64,000 bases of DNA from the NCBI RefSeq assembly GCF_963678225.1, contig NZ_OY782764.1, forward strand, positions 1-64,000. Direction: 5' to 3'. The notes under the pieces are model-generated. The model made no database searches, was not told the origin of the DNA, and saw only the letters and a list, made by a program, of their open reading frames with translations. This document shows, piece by piece, positions 50,539-59,887 of this stretch. This stretch comes from an uncultured Cohaesibacter sp. Its GTDB lineage: Bacteria; Pseudomonadota; Alphaproteobacteria; Rhizobiales; Cohaesibacteraceae. A program made the translations under genes and the position numbers. The stretch's first letter is position 1. Each line of letters begins with the position of its first letter.

Positions 50539-52593
50539 ATGGTTTGGAGAATTGGAGTGGATTCTGGTGGCACCTTCACCGACATCTGCTTGTTTGAAGA
50601 GGAAACCGGACGCCTGGAAATCTGGAAACTGTCATCCTCTCCCGATGATCCGTCCCGTGCCATCGCACAGGGCGTTGTCGAAGGTCTGGAGCAGGTTGAT
50701 ACGACCGCAAGTGAACTAGGCTTTCTGGGCCATGGAACGACGGTTGCCACCAACGCTCTTATCGAGCTGCGCGGCGTCAAGACCGGTCTGCTGATTTCCG
50801 ACGGTTTCCGCGACCTTCTCGAACTGGGCCGCCAGAAACGTCCAAGCCTGTATGACATGAATGTCGACAAACCCGAGCAGCTAGTCTCCCGCGACCTGCG
50901 CCGTCAGGTGCCTGAACGTCTCAAATCCGATGGCACCGTCGACCTGCCTCTGGACGTAGACGCTCTCAAGAAAGAAGTGCAACTGCTTGCCGAGCAGGAT
51001 GTGAAGGCCGTTGCCATCTGCTTCCTCTATGGCTTCCTCAACACCGAGCATGAAGCACTGGCCAAGAAGATCGTCGCAGAAATGCTGCCAGACGTCTTTG
51101 TCTCCACCAGCCATGAAGTCGCACCTGAATTCCGCGAATTCGAACGTCTCTCCACCACAGTGGTCAACGCCTATCTCGGCCCTGTGATGAAGCGCTATAT
51201 CGAAAGACTGCGTAAGCGTCTTGAAGAAGTTGGCCTCAAGGTTGCCCCTCAGCTCACCCAGTCCAACGGTGGCGTGATCGGTTTTGACGCAGCCGCAGAC
51301 CTGCCTGTACGCACCGTGCTCTCCGGTCCGTCTACCGGCGTTGTCGCTGCGCAGGAAATCGGCAAAATGGCAGGCTTCCCCAACATCATTACCTTTGATG
51401 TCGGCGGCACCTCCTCTGACGTTGCCCTCCTGCAGAACGGCACCTGCAACCTGACCGGTGAGGCCGACGTGCACGGCTATCCGATCAAGGCACCTATGCT
51501 CGACATCCATACCGTCGGGGCTGGTGGTGGGTCCATCGCCCATGTCGATAGCGGCGGCCTGTTGAAGGTTGGCCCACGCTCGGCTGGCGCCTATCCTGGC
51601 CCAGTCTGCTATGGCAACGGCAACGAAGAGCCAACCGTGACCGACGCCAACATCGTTTTGCAGACCCTCAACCCGGTTGAGATCCTTGGTGGCCGCATGA
51701 AAGTGCGCCGTGATCTGGCTCTGGAATCGGTTCAGCGCCTTGCAGACCAGCTTGGTCTGGGCGTCATGGAAACCGCTGACGGCATCTTGCAGGTTGTCAT
51801 TGCCAATATGGCAAAAGCCATCCGCGTGATCTCCGTGCAGCGCGGCCATGACCCACGTGATTATACCCTGATGGCCTTTGGCGGTGCAGGTCCACTGCAT
51901 GCTGCGCGTCTCGCCCAGGAGCTTGATATCTCACGCATGATCATTCCGCTGACGCCGGGTGCTCTTTGTGCTCTTGGTCTGCTGCTCACTGATTTGCGTG
52001 CTGACTTTGCCATCTCTCGCCTCACAGAATTGAACGCCAATTCTCTGAACGCAGTCGAAGGCGGTTTTGCAGAATTGTCCGCTCAGGCTCAGGAATGGTT
52101 TGTCAGCGACAACATCCCTGAAGAGCGCCGCAAAGAAGTCCGCACCGTGGACATGCGCTATGCTGGCCAGAATTACGAACTCTCCGTTCCTGTCCCCGCA
52201 GGTCCGATCACCCTTGATACCTTCAAGCAGCTGGAGGAAGGCTTCGAAGCCGTCCATAAACAGCGCTTTGGCTTTATAGCCAAAGGCGAAAAAATCCAGC
52301 TTGTCACCTTGAGGCTCGAGGCCATCGGCGAAGTCAAGAAAGCCCAGCTCCAGTCCTATCCGTTCGACGGTCCCTCGGCAGATGCTGCCAAGATCGGCGA
52401 GCGCGACGTATGGCTGGCCTCCGCAGGCGACTTCGTAACCAGCCCGGTCTATGACCGCAAGCTTCTCAAACATGGCAACCAGATCTCCGGACCGGCCATC
52501 ATCGAGCAGATGGACACAACCAGCGTCATCTTGCCTGAAATGACCGCCACCGTGGACGCCAACCTCAATCTTATTGTGGAGATCGCCCAATGA
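50539..52593 (+). CDS. Hydantoinase/oxoprolinase subunit A
   Basis: The 684-residue protein begins RIGVDSGGTFTDICLFEEETGRLEIWKLSSSPDDPSRAIAQGVVEGL, the phosphate-binding sugar-kinase-like core of HyuA. LGHGTTVATNALIELRG, GPSTGVVAAQEIG, NIITFDVGGTSSDVALL and YTLMAFGGAGPLHAARLAQEL are all typical. It hydrolyses N-methylhydantoin or 5-oxoproline type rings with ATP and needs subunit B. Length is normal. ATG is preceded by GAGAGAG. It overlaps the B gene as ATGA. Confidence 0.93.
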   Translation: MVWRIGVDSGGTFTDICLFEEETGRLEIWKLSSSPDDPSRAIAQGVVEGLEQVDTTASELGFLGHGTTVATNALIELRGVKTGLLISDGFRDLLELGRQKRPSLYDMNVDKPEQLVSRDLRRQVPERLKSDGTVDLPLDVDALKKEVQLLAEQDVKAVAICFLYGFLNTEHEALAKKIVAEMLPDVFVSTSHEVAPEFREFERLSTTVVNAYLGPVMKRYIERLRKRLEEVGLKVAPQLTQSNGGVIGFDAAADLPVRTVLSGPSTGVVAAQEIGKMAGFPNIITFDVGGTSSDVALLQNGTCNLTGEADVHGYPIKAPMLDIHTVGAGGGSIAHVDSGGLLKVGPRSAGAYPGPVCYGNGNEEPTVTDANIVLQTLNPVEILGGRMKVRRDLALESVQRLADQLGLGVMETADGILQVVIANMAKAIRVISVQRGHDPRDYTLMAFGGAGPLHAARLAQELDISRMIIPLTPGALCALGLLLTDLRADFAISRLTELNANSLNAVEGGFAELSAQAQEWFVSDNIPEERRKEVRTVDMRYAGQNYELSVPVPAGPITLDTFKQLEEGFEAVHKQRFGFIAKGEKIQLVTLRLEAIGEVKKAQLQSYPFDGPSADAAKIGERDVWLASAGDFVTSPVYDRKLLKHGNQISGPAIIEQMDTTSVILPEMTATVDANLNLIVEIAQ

Positions 52594-54212
52594 GCACGAT
52601 CGATCCAATCACCGTAGAAGTCATCGGCTCCGCCCTGTCTTCCATCGTGGAAGAAATGGGCGAAGCGCTGGTGCGTGCGTCCTATTCCACCAATATCAAG
52701 GAACGCCGCGACTGCTCCACGGCCCTGTTCGACAACAAGGGCAACACCCTGTGTCAGGCAGAGCATATCCCGATGCATCTTGGCAGCTTCATCGGCATTC
52801 TGCCTCATATCATGAAGCGCTTCGATATCGCCGACATCAAGCCCGGTGATGTCTTCATCGGCAACGATGCCTACGAAGGCGGCGCAACGCACCTGCCTGA
52901 CATCGTGATGGCAGAACCGATCTATGTCGAAGAGATGCTGGTTGGCTGGGCTGTGAACACCGCCCACCATTCCGACTTCGCCGACCTCGGCCATGAACAT
53001 ATCTTCCAGGAAGGCATCCGCATTCCACCGGTTCGTCTCTACAAGGCAGGCGAGCTGCAGGAAGACATCCAGAATCTGTTCCTGCTGAACTGTCAGGTGC
53101 CGCACGAGCGCATCTCCGACTTGCGCGCCCAGATGTCGGCCAACCGCCTCTGCGTCCAGCGCATGCAGGATCTCTGCGCCAAATATGGCACGGAGAAGGT
53201 GCTCGCCGCCGGCGAAGAGCTGCAGGATTATGCCGAACGCAAGATGCGCGCCGGTATCGCAGCCATTCCCGATGGCACCTATTCCTTCTCTGATATCTTC
53301 GACAGCAACCAGTGGAAGGAACGCATGGAATTCTCGGTTGACATCACAGTCGCCGGAGATGAAATGACGCTCGCATTTGACGGCCCACCGCAGGTGCGCT
53401 CAGGCCTCAACATGATCTATACCTCGCTTCTGGCCTCTTGCTACTATGCGGTCAAGGCGGTGGTTGATCCGACCATCCTGCCAAATGCAGGTCTGGCCCG
53501 TCCATTGACGGTCACCGCACCGGAAGGCTCAATCCTCAACTGCAAGCATCCCGCTGCCGTTGAAGGCCGGATCGCGGCTTGCCAGCGCGTTGCCGACATT
53601 ATCGAAGGCGCTCTGGCCAAGGCCATCCCGAGCAAGGTTCCTGCAGCGGGTAACGGCTGCTGCACAGGCGCCATTTTCAATGGCACCCGTGAAGACGGGT
53701 CCATCTGGGTGTATCTGGAAACCATTGGCGGCGGTGGTGGTGCTCGCCCGACCAAGGACGGTCTGTCCGGTATTCAGGTACACCTGACCAACACATCGAA
53801 CCTGCCCGTTGAAGCACTCGAGCTGGAATATCCGCTCACGCTGCTGCGCTACGAGCTGGTGGATGGATCTGCCGGTGGTGGGCAATATCGAGGCGGCATG
53901 GGCATTCGGCGCGTCTATCGCGTGGAACAGCCCTGCCGTTTCTCGGTCGAAGCCTCCCGCGTCAGTTCCTGCGCATGGGGACTGGAAGGCGGCAAGCCAG
54001 GTGAGATGACCCATCTGGACTTTGGCGATGGACGCACCGAGTTCAAGGGCATGGCCGATCTCAAACCCGGCCAGATCGTCGAAATCGTCACCCCCGGCGG
54101 CGGTGGCTATGGCGATCCGACCAAGCGGTCCGAGGAAGCCATCGAGCGCGATCTCGCAGAAGACCGCATCTCCAAGGATTATGCAAAACAGGTTTACGGT
54201 TACACGCAATAA
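52590..54212 (+). CDS. Hydantoinase/oxoprolinase subunit B
   Basis: The 540-residue protein opens DPITVEVIGSALSSIVEEMGEALVRASYSTNIKERRDCSTALFD, as in HyuB, and contains PGDVFIGNDAYEGGATHLPDIVMAEPIYV, HHSDFADLGHEHIFQEGIRIPPVRLY, and near the C-terminus ETIGGGGGARPTKDG and GGQYRGGMGIRRVYRV. It forms the ATP-dependent ring-opening complex with subunit A. Substrate class cannot be fixed by sequence alone. The gene is followed by a good terminator at 54224-54260. Confidence 0.93.
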   Translation: MSTIDPITVEVIGSALSSIVEEMGEALVRASYSTNIKERRDCSTALFDNKGNTLCQAEHIPMHLGSFIGILPHIMKRFDIADIKPGDVFIGNDAYEGGATHLPDIVMAEPIYVEEMLVGWAVNTAHHSDFADLGHEHIFQEGIRIPPVRLYKAGELQEDIQNLFLLNCQVPHERISDLRAQMSANRLCVQRMQDLCAKYGTEKVLAAGEELQDYAERKMRAGIAAIPDGTYSFSDIFDSNQWKERMEFSVDITVAGDEMTLAFDGPPQVRSGLNMIYTSLLASCYYAVKAVVDPTILPNAGLARPLTVTAPEGSILNCKHPAAVEGRIAACQRVADIIEGALAKAIPSKVPAAGNGCCTGAIFNGTREDGSIWVYLETIGGGGGARPTKDGLSGIQVHLTNTSNLPVEALELEYPLTLLRYELVDGSAGGGQYRGGMGIRRVYRVEQPCRFSVEASRVSSCAWGLEGGKPGEMTHLDFGDGRTEFKGMADLKPGQIVEIVTPGGGGYGDPTKRSEEAIERDLAEDRISKDYAKQVYGYTQ

Positions 54213-54223
54213 GCAGCAACCTC

Positions 54224-54260
54224 GGGATCTCTGGCACCAGCTGGAGATCCCACCCTTTTT
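54224..54260 (+). terminator. Terminator after the hydantoinase operon
   Basis: GGGATCTC (54224-54231) and GAGATCCC (54244-54251) form a stem, followed by ACCCTTTTT. Confidence 0.8.
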
Positions 54261-54452
54261 GCCTTTTCAAGAAACAGATGCAGCGGACCGCCAGCCGCCC
54301 GCTGCCTACGCACATGGCTCTGGCCGCAAGTCCTTTCAGCCCTTAGATGACAAGAAACGCATGATGCAGCAATTCGGCACACACGCAACAACTGACCGGA
54401 TCGAAAAGACCCGGTTCGGCCATGTGCTTGCTCATGGGAAGGAAGGGCTATC

Positions 54453-55238
54453 TCAGATTTCGATGACGAGATTCATGCGTGCGCTCGGGGTAAGCAGCAT
54501 GGAATATTGCAGCGGCGTTTCCCGCTCATCGCCATACACCGTCTTTTCAACCTCGAACATGATGTCCCCGCTGTTGCAGTGGAAGATCTCGCATTCTTTC
54601 GGCGTTGAAATCCGGCAATTGATGACCCGTTTGGCATGTTTCACCTCGCGACCATATTTGGTCTGCATCAGGCTATAGAGCGACGTGTCATCATGAATCT
54701 CATCCAGCAATCCGGGAAAAAGATCCAGCGAGAAGTAAGAGCTTTCAATCGTGATGGGTGTGCTGTCGGCTGTGATCAGGCGACTGATATGAAGCAGTTT
54801 GCTCCCCGGCGCGATCGCCAGCTTGTCGCCAAGATCCTCGTCCGCGTCCTGCTCGCCCATCTCGAGAATTTCTTTTTCCACCCGATAGCGGCGCAAGGCA
54901 AAGCTTTCAGAGAAACCGCCAAGATTCAGCAGGCTGGTTTCCATCTTGGGCAGGGTGACAAAGGTGCCCTTGCCATGCCGCTTTTCCAGAACCCCTTCAT
55001 CCTCAAGCTCCGTAATCGCGCGGCGCACGGTGATGCGAGAGACGTCGTAGCGCTTGCACAATTCGGTCTCGGTCGGAATCGCATCGCCGGGCCCGAGTGC
55101 GCAGGACGAAATCATTTCCTTGAGCGCAAATTTGAGCTGCTCATAGAGAGGGGCCGCTGCATTCTTGGCAAGTGGATTCGAATTCTCAGACAATCGCTTA
55201 ACTTTCAGTTTCGGCTTCCGGATGCGGAACGCCCACAC
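54453..55238 (-). CDS. GntR/UTRA-type transcriptional regulator
   Basis: Winged helix: PLYEQLKFALKEMISSCALGPGDAIPTETELCKRYDVSRITVRRAITELEDEGVLEKRHGKGTFVTLP. Sensor: UTRA domain with LLHISRLITADSTPITIESSYFSLDLFPGLL and YSLMQTKYGREVKHAKRVINCRI. UTRA regulators of the FrlR/NagR group sense phosphorylated sugars. The start is unclear: GTG 55238 has AGGGGA upstream, but TTG 55193 is possible and a GTG at 55265 is the longest. It faces away from the frlB/frlD-like genes, with an operator-like dyad in between. Confidence 0.85.
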   Translation of the reverse strand: MWAFRIRKPKLKVKRLSENSNPLAKNAAAPLYEQLKFALKEMISSCALGPGDAIPTETELCKRYDVSRITVRRAITELEDEGVLEKRHGKGTFVTLPKMETSLLNLGGFSESFALRRYRVEKEILEMGEQDADEDLGDKLAIAPGSKLLHISRLITADSTPITIESSYFSLDLFPGLLDEIHDDTSLYSLMQTKYGREVKHAKRVINCRISTPKECEIFHCNSGDIMFEVEKTVYGDERETPLQYSMLLTPSARMNLVIEI

Positions 55239-55417
55239 CCCATGTCCCCTATTCGGCCCTCGCACCTTAAAATCGCGCGGCGCATAAAATCAAGTTATGC
55301 CTCTTGCGCGGCCAAATCTGCGGCCCGATTCCCCGCCAGACTAACCGAATGGAGCGCAAAGACGAAAGCGCCTTTGCCATTTTCCAGCTTTTTTAGCCAA
55401 CAACTGCAAAAGCTGTG

Positions 55418-55466
55418 TTGACTCCGGCTCCAACGAGGGAATAAATAATAGGACGTCATATAACGT
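55418..55466 (+). promoter_or_regulatory. Promoter and GntR-type operator candidate upstream of frlB
   Basis: TTGACT at 55418-55423 and TAAATA at 55442-55447 (18-base spacing) are a plausible promoter. Immediately downstream the near-palindrome ACGTCATATAACGT (55453-55466; one mismatched pair) is a candidate site for the divergent GntR protein. Confidence 0.5.
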
Positions 55467-55481
55467 CATAAGGATCTCATC

Positions 55482-56465
55482 ATGAATGATCAAGTAAAAA
55501 ATACCGGCCTTGATGAGGCTATTGCTGCGGTTGCAGCACGCGAGTCAGTCACGGAATTCTATTTTGTCGCATGTGGGGGATCCAACGCCCTTCTCATGCA
55601 GGGCCAGTACATCATGGACCGCGAAGCCAAAGGCGTCGCTGCCTATTCCTACAGCTCCGCTGAATTCCTTGCTCGTGCGCCTGTCCGTCTCGGCAAGAAT
55701 TCCGTTGTTGTTACCTGCTCCCATTCGGGCAACACCCCAGAAACCATCGCTGCAACCCGCTATGCACGCGAAGCTGGTGCCCTGACCATCGCCTTCACCC
55801 ACAAGCCGGAATCCGAGCTTGATGAAGCCGCTGAAAAGTCCATCTATTATGAATTCGATCCGCTGACCGTTGGTGAAAAGCACAATGCTCTGCTTCTGGT
55901 GCAGCTGGTTCTGGGCTCCCTGAAAGAGCTGGAAGGCAACACCAAGATCGATCAGGTCAAGGCCGCACTGCCAACGCTTCATGACAAGGCTGAAAAAGTC
56001 AAAGCTGCTCACGCAGACAATGCAAAAGCCTGGGCTGAATCCTACAAGCGCGAACCAGTCATCTACACGATGAGCTCCGGTTCCTGCTACTCCATCGCCT
56101 ATTCCTTCGCTATCTGCCTTCTGCAGGAAATGCAGTGGGTTAACTCCGCAGCGATCCATTCTGGCGAATATTTCCACGGTCCTTTTGAAATCACCGATTT
56201 CGACACCCCGTTCATCGTTCTGAAAACCCTTGCAAATTCCCGCAAGATGGACGAACGCGCTCTGGCATTTGCCGAGAAATATTCCAAACGCCTGCTGGTT
56301 CTCGATGCTGAAGAATTCGGCGTTGAAGAAGTTGCTGGTGATGCAGCGGAATATCTGGTTCCGATCATGTTCACCGCCCTGCTGCGCACCTATGCCGTTG
56401 CCCTCAGTGACTCCCGCGGTCATCCGCTGAGCGTTCGTCGCTACATGTGGCGCATGGAATACTAA
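55482..56465 (+). CDS. frlB: SIS-domain deglycase of the FrlB type
   Basis: The 327-residue protein has two SIS domains: TEFYFVACGGSNALLMQGQYIMDREAK with SHSGNTPETIAATRYAREAGALTIAFTH, and VIYTMSSGSCYSIAYSFAICLLQEMQWVNSAAIHSGEYFHGPFEI, containing the Glu/His pair of FrlB active sites. FrlB cuts fructoselysine 6-phosphate to lysine and glucose 6-phosphate. ATG 55482 has AAGGA upstream. The partner kinase follows directly. The exact amine (lysine or another amino acid) cannot be told. Confidence 0.8.
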   Translation: MNDQVKNTGLDEAIAAVAARESVTEFYFVACGGSNALLMQGQYIMDREAKGVAAYSYSSAEFLARAPVRLGKNSVVVTCSHSGNTPETIAATRYAREAGALTIAFTHKPESELDEAAEKSIYYEFDPLTVGEKHNALLLVQLVLGSLKELEGNTKIDQVKAALPTLHDKAEKVKAAHADNAKAWAESYKREPVIYTMSSGSCYSIAYSFAICLLQEMQWVNSAAIHSGEYFHGPFEITDFDTPFIVLKTLANSRKMDERALAFAEKYSKRLLVLDAEEFGVEEVAGDAAEYLVPIMFTALLRTYAVALSDSRGHPLSVRRYMWRMEY

Positions 56466-56474
56466 TTCCCTTTT

Positions 56475-56503
56475 GCAGGTGGCGACCTTCGCCACCTGCT
56501 TTT
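56475..56503 (+). terminator. Hairpin between frlB and frlD
   Basis: GCAGGTGGCGA (56475-56485) pairs with TCGCCACCTGC (56489-56499) around CCT, followed by TTTT. It looks like a partial terminator, so frlD would be made at lower levels than frlB. Confidence 0.8.
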
Positions 56504-56565
56504 CAATATAAAGATCATCAAGAATAATCGCGTCGGAACAGCAAAAATAATCGAGAGGCTGCGAT

Positions 56566-57411
56566 ATGACCCTTTCCCCAAACCGTGCAACCCTGCTTGG
56601 CATCGGAGATAATGTCGTCGACTTCTATCTCGACAGAAACGAATTCTTCCCGGGCGGGAATGCACTGAATGTCGCTGTTCTGGCCAAACGTTTCGGCCTT
56701 GATGATGCTGGCTATATCGGCATCGTCGGCAATGACGCGGAAGGTGGCCATGTTCTGGCTTCGCTCGCGGCAGAAAATGTCTGGTCTGAACGCGTCAGAC
56801 AAGCCTATGGGGAAAATGGCAAGGCCATCGTGCATCTTGACGAAAAGGGCGACCGCGTTTTCCTCAGATCCAACAAGGGTGGCATCCAGAAACGGCTCAG
56901 TCTGCGCATGGAAGAAGCCGATCTCGAGGCCGTCGAACGCTATGGCCATGTGCATAGCTCGCTTTTCAGCAACCTCGAGCATGAGCTGCCAAAGATCCGC
57001 GAAAGAGCCCAAAGCGTCTCCTTCGATTTCTCATGGCGCCATGAAATGGATTACGTCAAAAGCATCGCACCCCATATCACGACAGCCTTCTTCTCTGGCT
57101 CGGCCCTCAATGATGGCGAGATCGACGATCTGATCGACACGGTTCATCAATTGGGCGTTTCCACCGTTGGCGTCACACGCGGCTCCGATGGAGCCTTCTG
57201 GATGGTGGATGGCAAACGTTACCGTCAGGGCATCAAGCCAACCACAGTGATTGATACCCTTGGCGCGGGCGACACATTCATCGCAGGGTATATCTCCAGC
57301 ATCCTGATGGGCAATGCAGTCGAAGAAGCCCTTGATCAGGCGGCCACCTTCGCCGCCAAAACCTGCACGGTTTTCGGTGCCTTTGGCCATCCCTACAAGG
57401 TCGAGGGCTAG
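56566..57411 (+). CDS. frlD: PfkB-family kinase of the fructoselysine kinase (FrlD) type
   Basis: The 281-residue protein begins ATLLGIGDNVVDFYLDRNEFFPGGNALNVAVLAKRFGLDDAGYIGIVGND, the FrlD form of the PfkB N-terminus. The C-terminal DTLGAGDTFIAGYISSIL holds the catalytic Asp and anion hole (about residues 228-245). It phosphorylates the Amadori sugar at C-6, before FrlB. Its stop is 20 bases from the convergent DUF2254 gene stop. Confidence 0.82.
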   Translation: MTLSPNRATLLGIGDNVVDFYLDRNEFFPGGNALNVAVLAKRFGLDDAGYIGIVGNDAEGGHVLASLAAENVWSERVRQAYGENGKAIVHLDEKGDRVFLRSNKGGIQKRLSLRMEEADLEAVERYGHVHSSLFSNLEHELPKIRERAQSVSFDFSWRHEMDYVKSIAPHITTAFFSGSALNDGEIDDLIDTVHQLGVSTVGVTRGSDGAFWMVDGKRYRQGIKPTTVIDTLGAGDTFIAGYISSILMGNAVEEALDQAATFAAKTCTVFGAFGHPYKVEG

Positions 57412-57430
57412 AAGCCTCCGCTCGCTTTCC

Positions 57431-58711
57431 TTATTCGATGGTCACAGCACCAAGGCGCGCTTTATCCTCTTCCATTCCCAAGGCTGCATTGGCTCTCTTA
57501 TAAGCCAGAGCGGCCTGTTCTTTGGCAGCCTGCCGGAAAGCCACGCTCCCAGTTTGTCCAAGAGCCTGAAGCGCCTTGCGTAAACGCAATTGTATTTCGA
57601 TGTGGCTGGCCCCATCCCGTGCGATCTGCATGAAGGCATCCTCGAACAGATCGGTCTCTTCAATGGGCGGCACATAAATGTCCGGAAATTCCACTTGCGC
57701 TACAGCCCCACTCTGCTCATCTGACCAGAGGCCAAGCAGACGCGTCAGGCGCCCTATGATATCGATGGCGGTGCCGGAATCATTGATACCCGGCGAAAGC
57801 GCACGTGTAGCGATTTCGCCAAGCACACAGAAGCCAAAGCGCGGATCCTGATCAAAGCTGCGCTCCTGCCCTATGGTGATTGCCTCTTTTAAGGCCTTGC
57901 CGACAGCTTCCAAGGCCTGCTCATCCGCCTCCTCACCATCCGGATGCTCGGATGTCAGCACAATGCGCGCCAACGGGGCATGATCAAAGACGAAATGGCC
58001 GGGAACAACACCAAGATAGCCACGTGCACCGGCCTCTTTCACGCAATCATGCAAATGCTGCATGTCGATATGCTGCACATAGCCAGATTGATCGGAGCAG
58101 ATAGTCTTGGCCGTTTCCGGCACGCGTTCTTCGCGCCTGAGCGGCTGGCCTCCTAGAAATGGCTGGGAAAGGCGCAACGATATCGCCTGACTTGTTGCCT
58201 GCTCAACCCGATCAGCGGCCTTTTCCACGCGCCCCAACTGGGTGAGATAATCAATCCATTTCAGCAAAGAGACAACGATCAGCGCGATAACAAGGATCGT
58301 CACCCCAAACAGCACGGCCCGTCCCTGCGGACCATAGGCCCCCGTCTTGAGCACAACAATGCCAACGATACTGAACAGGAAAGACCCGATAAAGGTCGAC
58401 AGGACATTCTGTGACATATGATCCTGAATAAGCAATCGGGTCGCGCGCGGCGTCGCATTGCTCGTGGCGGAACGATAGGCCGACGTCATCACACTAAGAG
58501 AGAATGTGGTGACCGTCAGCATGCTCGACGCAATGATGGTCAGAATGCTGTTCACCGCATCTGCACTGATATCAACACCCGGATTCCACGGCACAAGCGT
58601 TTCAGCCAATGTCGCCACTATGGCAGCGCCAATTCCCAGTAGGCCAATAAGCGCTGCGCGCACCCATAGCCGACGCGTCAATTGCAGCAAAAGCCACTGC
58701 CATTTTGTCAT
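57431..58711 (-). CDS. DUF2254 integral membrane protein
   Basis: From ATG 58711 the protein has 426 residues. Four N-terminal helices (WVRAALIGLLGIGAAIVATLAETLVPW, SILTIIASSMLTVTTFSLSVMTSAY, VLSTFIGSFLFSIVGIVVLKTGAY, AVLFGVTILVIALIVVSLLKWIDYL) precede a cytosolic region with SGYVQHIDMQHLHDCVKEAGARGYLGVVPGHFV and FGFCVLGEIATRALSPGINDSGTAIDIIGRLTRLL, the DUF2254 signature. GGAACGGG precedes the ATG. A longer frame to 58906 is rejected. Function unknown in the family. Confidence 0.85.
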   Translation of the reverse strand: MTKWQWLLLQLTRRLWVRAALIGLLGIGAAIVATLAETLVPWNPGVDISADAVNSILTIIASSMLTVTTFSLSVMTSAYRSATSNATPRATRLLIQDHMSQNVLSTFIGSFLFSIVGIVVLKTGAYGPQGRAVLFGVTILVIALIVVSLLKWIDYLTQLGRVEKAADRVEQATSQAISLRLSQPFLGGQPLRREERVPETAKTICSDQSGYVQHIDMQHLHDCVKEAGARGYLGVVPGHFVFDHAPLARIVLTSEHPDGEEADEQALEAVGKALKEAITIGQERSFDQDPRFGFCVLGEIATRALSPGINDSGTAIDIIGRLTRLLGLWSDEQSGAVAQVEFPDIYVPPIEETDLFEDAFMQIARDGASHIEIQLRLRKALQALGQTGSVAFRQAAKEQAALAYKRANAALGMEEDKARLGAVTIE

Positions 58712-58812
58712 TCCCGTTCCTTTCCTCAACAAAACAGCATGAGCTGCCAGAGACCAGTCTATCGAATAAACGGGCAAAGCCGGGCTTTGGTTCCCTTCCC
58801 CTTCACGCAAAG

Positions 58813-58850
58813 AAAGGGCCGCCTTCTCATGAAGACAGCCCTTTTTCTCT
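58813..58850 (-). terminator. Terminator of the second sugar operon
   Basis: On the minus strand GGGCTGTCTTC and GAAGGCGGCCC pair around ATGA with a T bulge, followed by TTTCTTT, 60 bases after the ATPase stop. Confidence 0.7.
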
Positions 58851-58909
58851 CGAATGCGCCTATTTGGTATTATCTTACGGCTCAAAATCAGCCAAGCGCA
58901 GTGCAATGC

Positions 58910-59887
58910 CTATTCGTCAAAATAATGCAGGGTCGCAGGGTCAAAACCGAGCGTAAGCTGCTGATTGGGTGCAATGGCATGCTGGCCGAACAGGCGCACC
59001 GTCACCATATGCTCGCCAACCATCGCGATCACATTCGTATCCCCGCCAAGCTGTTCCACATGCTGCACTTTGGCCGAAAGCGGTCCGTTCTCATCGAGAT
59101 AGATATATTCCGGGCGCAAACCGATGACACGCGCGTCCCCGTCTTTCAGCAGGGAAGCTGGCAGGAAATTCATGGCGGGAGAGCCAAGGAACCCGGCCAC
59201 GAACTTGTTCGCGGGCTTATTGTAAAGCTCCATCGGGCTGCCCACCTGCTCCACGCGTCCATCGCGCAAGACCACAATCTTGTCCGCAAGCGTCATGGCT
59301 TCGGTCTGATCATGGGTCACATAGATCATGGTCGCATCAAGCTGCTTGTGCAGACTGGCAATTTCCAACCGCGTACTGACCCGCAAGGCGGCATCAAGGT
59401 TCGACAGCGGCTCATCGAGCAAAAACAGCTTTGGCTGCCGCACAACGGCCCGACCGATGGCCACTCGCTGACGCTGTCCGCCGGACAGCTCGGAAGGGAA
59501 GCGCTTGAGATAGTCATCAAGCTGCAGCATGCGGCTCGCTTCCTGCACTCGCTCGGCAATCTCGGCCTTACTGACCCCTTCCTGCTTCAAGGCCAACGAC
59601 ATATTGTTGGCCACATTGAGATGCGGATAAAGCGCATAGGATTGGAACACCATGGCAATGCCTCGCTTGGAGGGGGGTACCGTGTTGACCAGCTTGCTGT
59701 CGATATGCACCTCGCCCGCCGTAGCCTCCTCAAGGCCGGCAATCACACGCAACAAGGTGGATTTACCGCAGCCGGAAGGTCCGACAAAAACCACGAACTC
59801 CCCCTGCTCTACCTCGATGCTGATATCCTTGAGCACCTCGGTGTCCCCAAAGGCCTTGTAAACATTTTTCAGAGTTAGCGCGCTCAT
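58910..59887 (-). CDS. Sugar ABC transporter ATP-binding protein
   Basis: 325 residues. Walker A GPSGCGKST (about 36-44), VFQSYALYPHLNV, LSGGQRQRVAIG, LFLLDEPLSNLDA and YVTHDQTEAMTLA are intact; the TOBE region (about 260-325) is somewhat short for a UgpC-type protein. Start ATG 59887 overlaps the Gfo/Idh stop by four bases. It powers the importer encoded upstream and resembles the other operon's ATPase closely in the nucleotide-binding domain. Confidence 0.94.
   Translation of the reverse strand: MSALTLKNVYKAFGDTEVLKDISIEVEQGEFVVFVGPSGCGKSTLLRVIAGLEEATAGEVHIDSKLVNTVPPSKRGIAMVFQSYALYPHLNVANNMSLALKQEGVSKAEIAERVQEASRMLQLDDYLKRFPSELSGGQRQRVAIGRAVVRQPKLFLLDEPLSNLDAALRVSTRLEIASLHKQLDATMIYVTHDQTEAMTLADKIVVLRDGRVEQVGSPMELYNKPANKFVAGFLGSPAMNFLPASLLKDGDARVIGLRPEYIYLDENGPLSAKVQHVEQLGGDTNVIAMVGEHMVTVRLFGQHAIAPNQQLTLGFDPATLHYFDE

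Noticed and set aside
50881-51900. A 339-codon minus-strand open frame inside hyuA
   Set aside because: Antisense shadow of a well-conserved hydantoinase gene.
55545-56603. A 352-codon minus-strand open frame
   Set aside because: Antisense to frlB and the following gap; no motifs.
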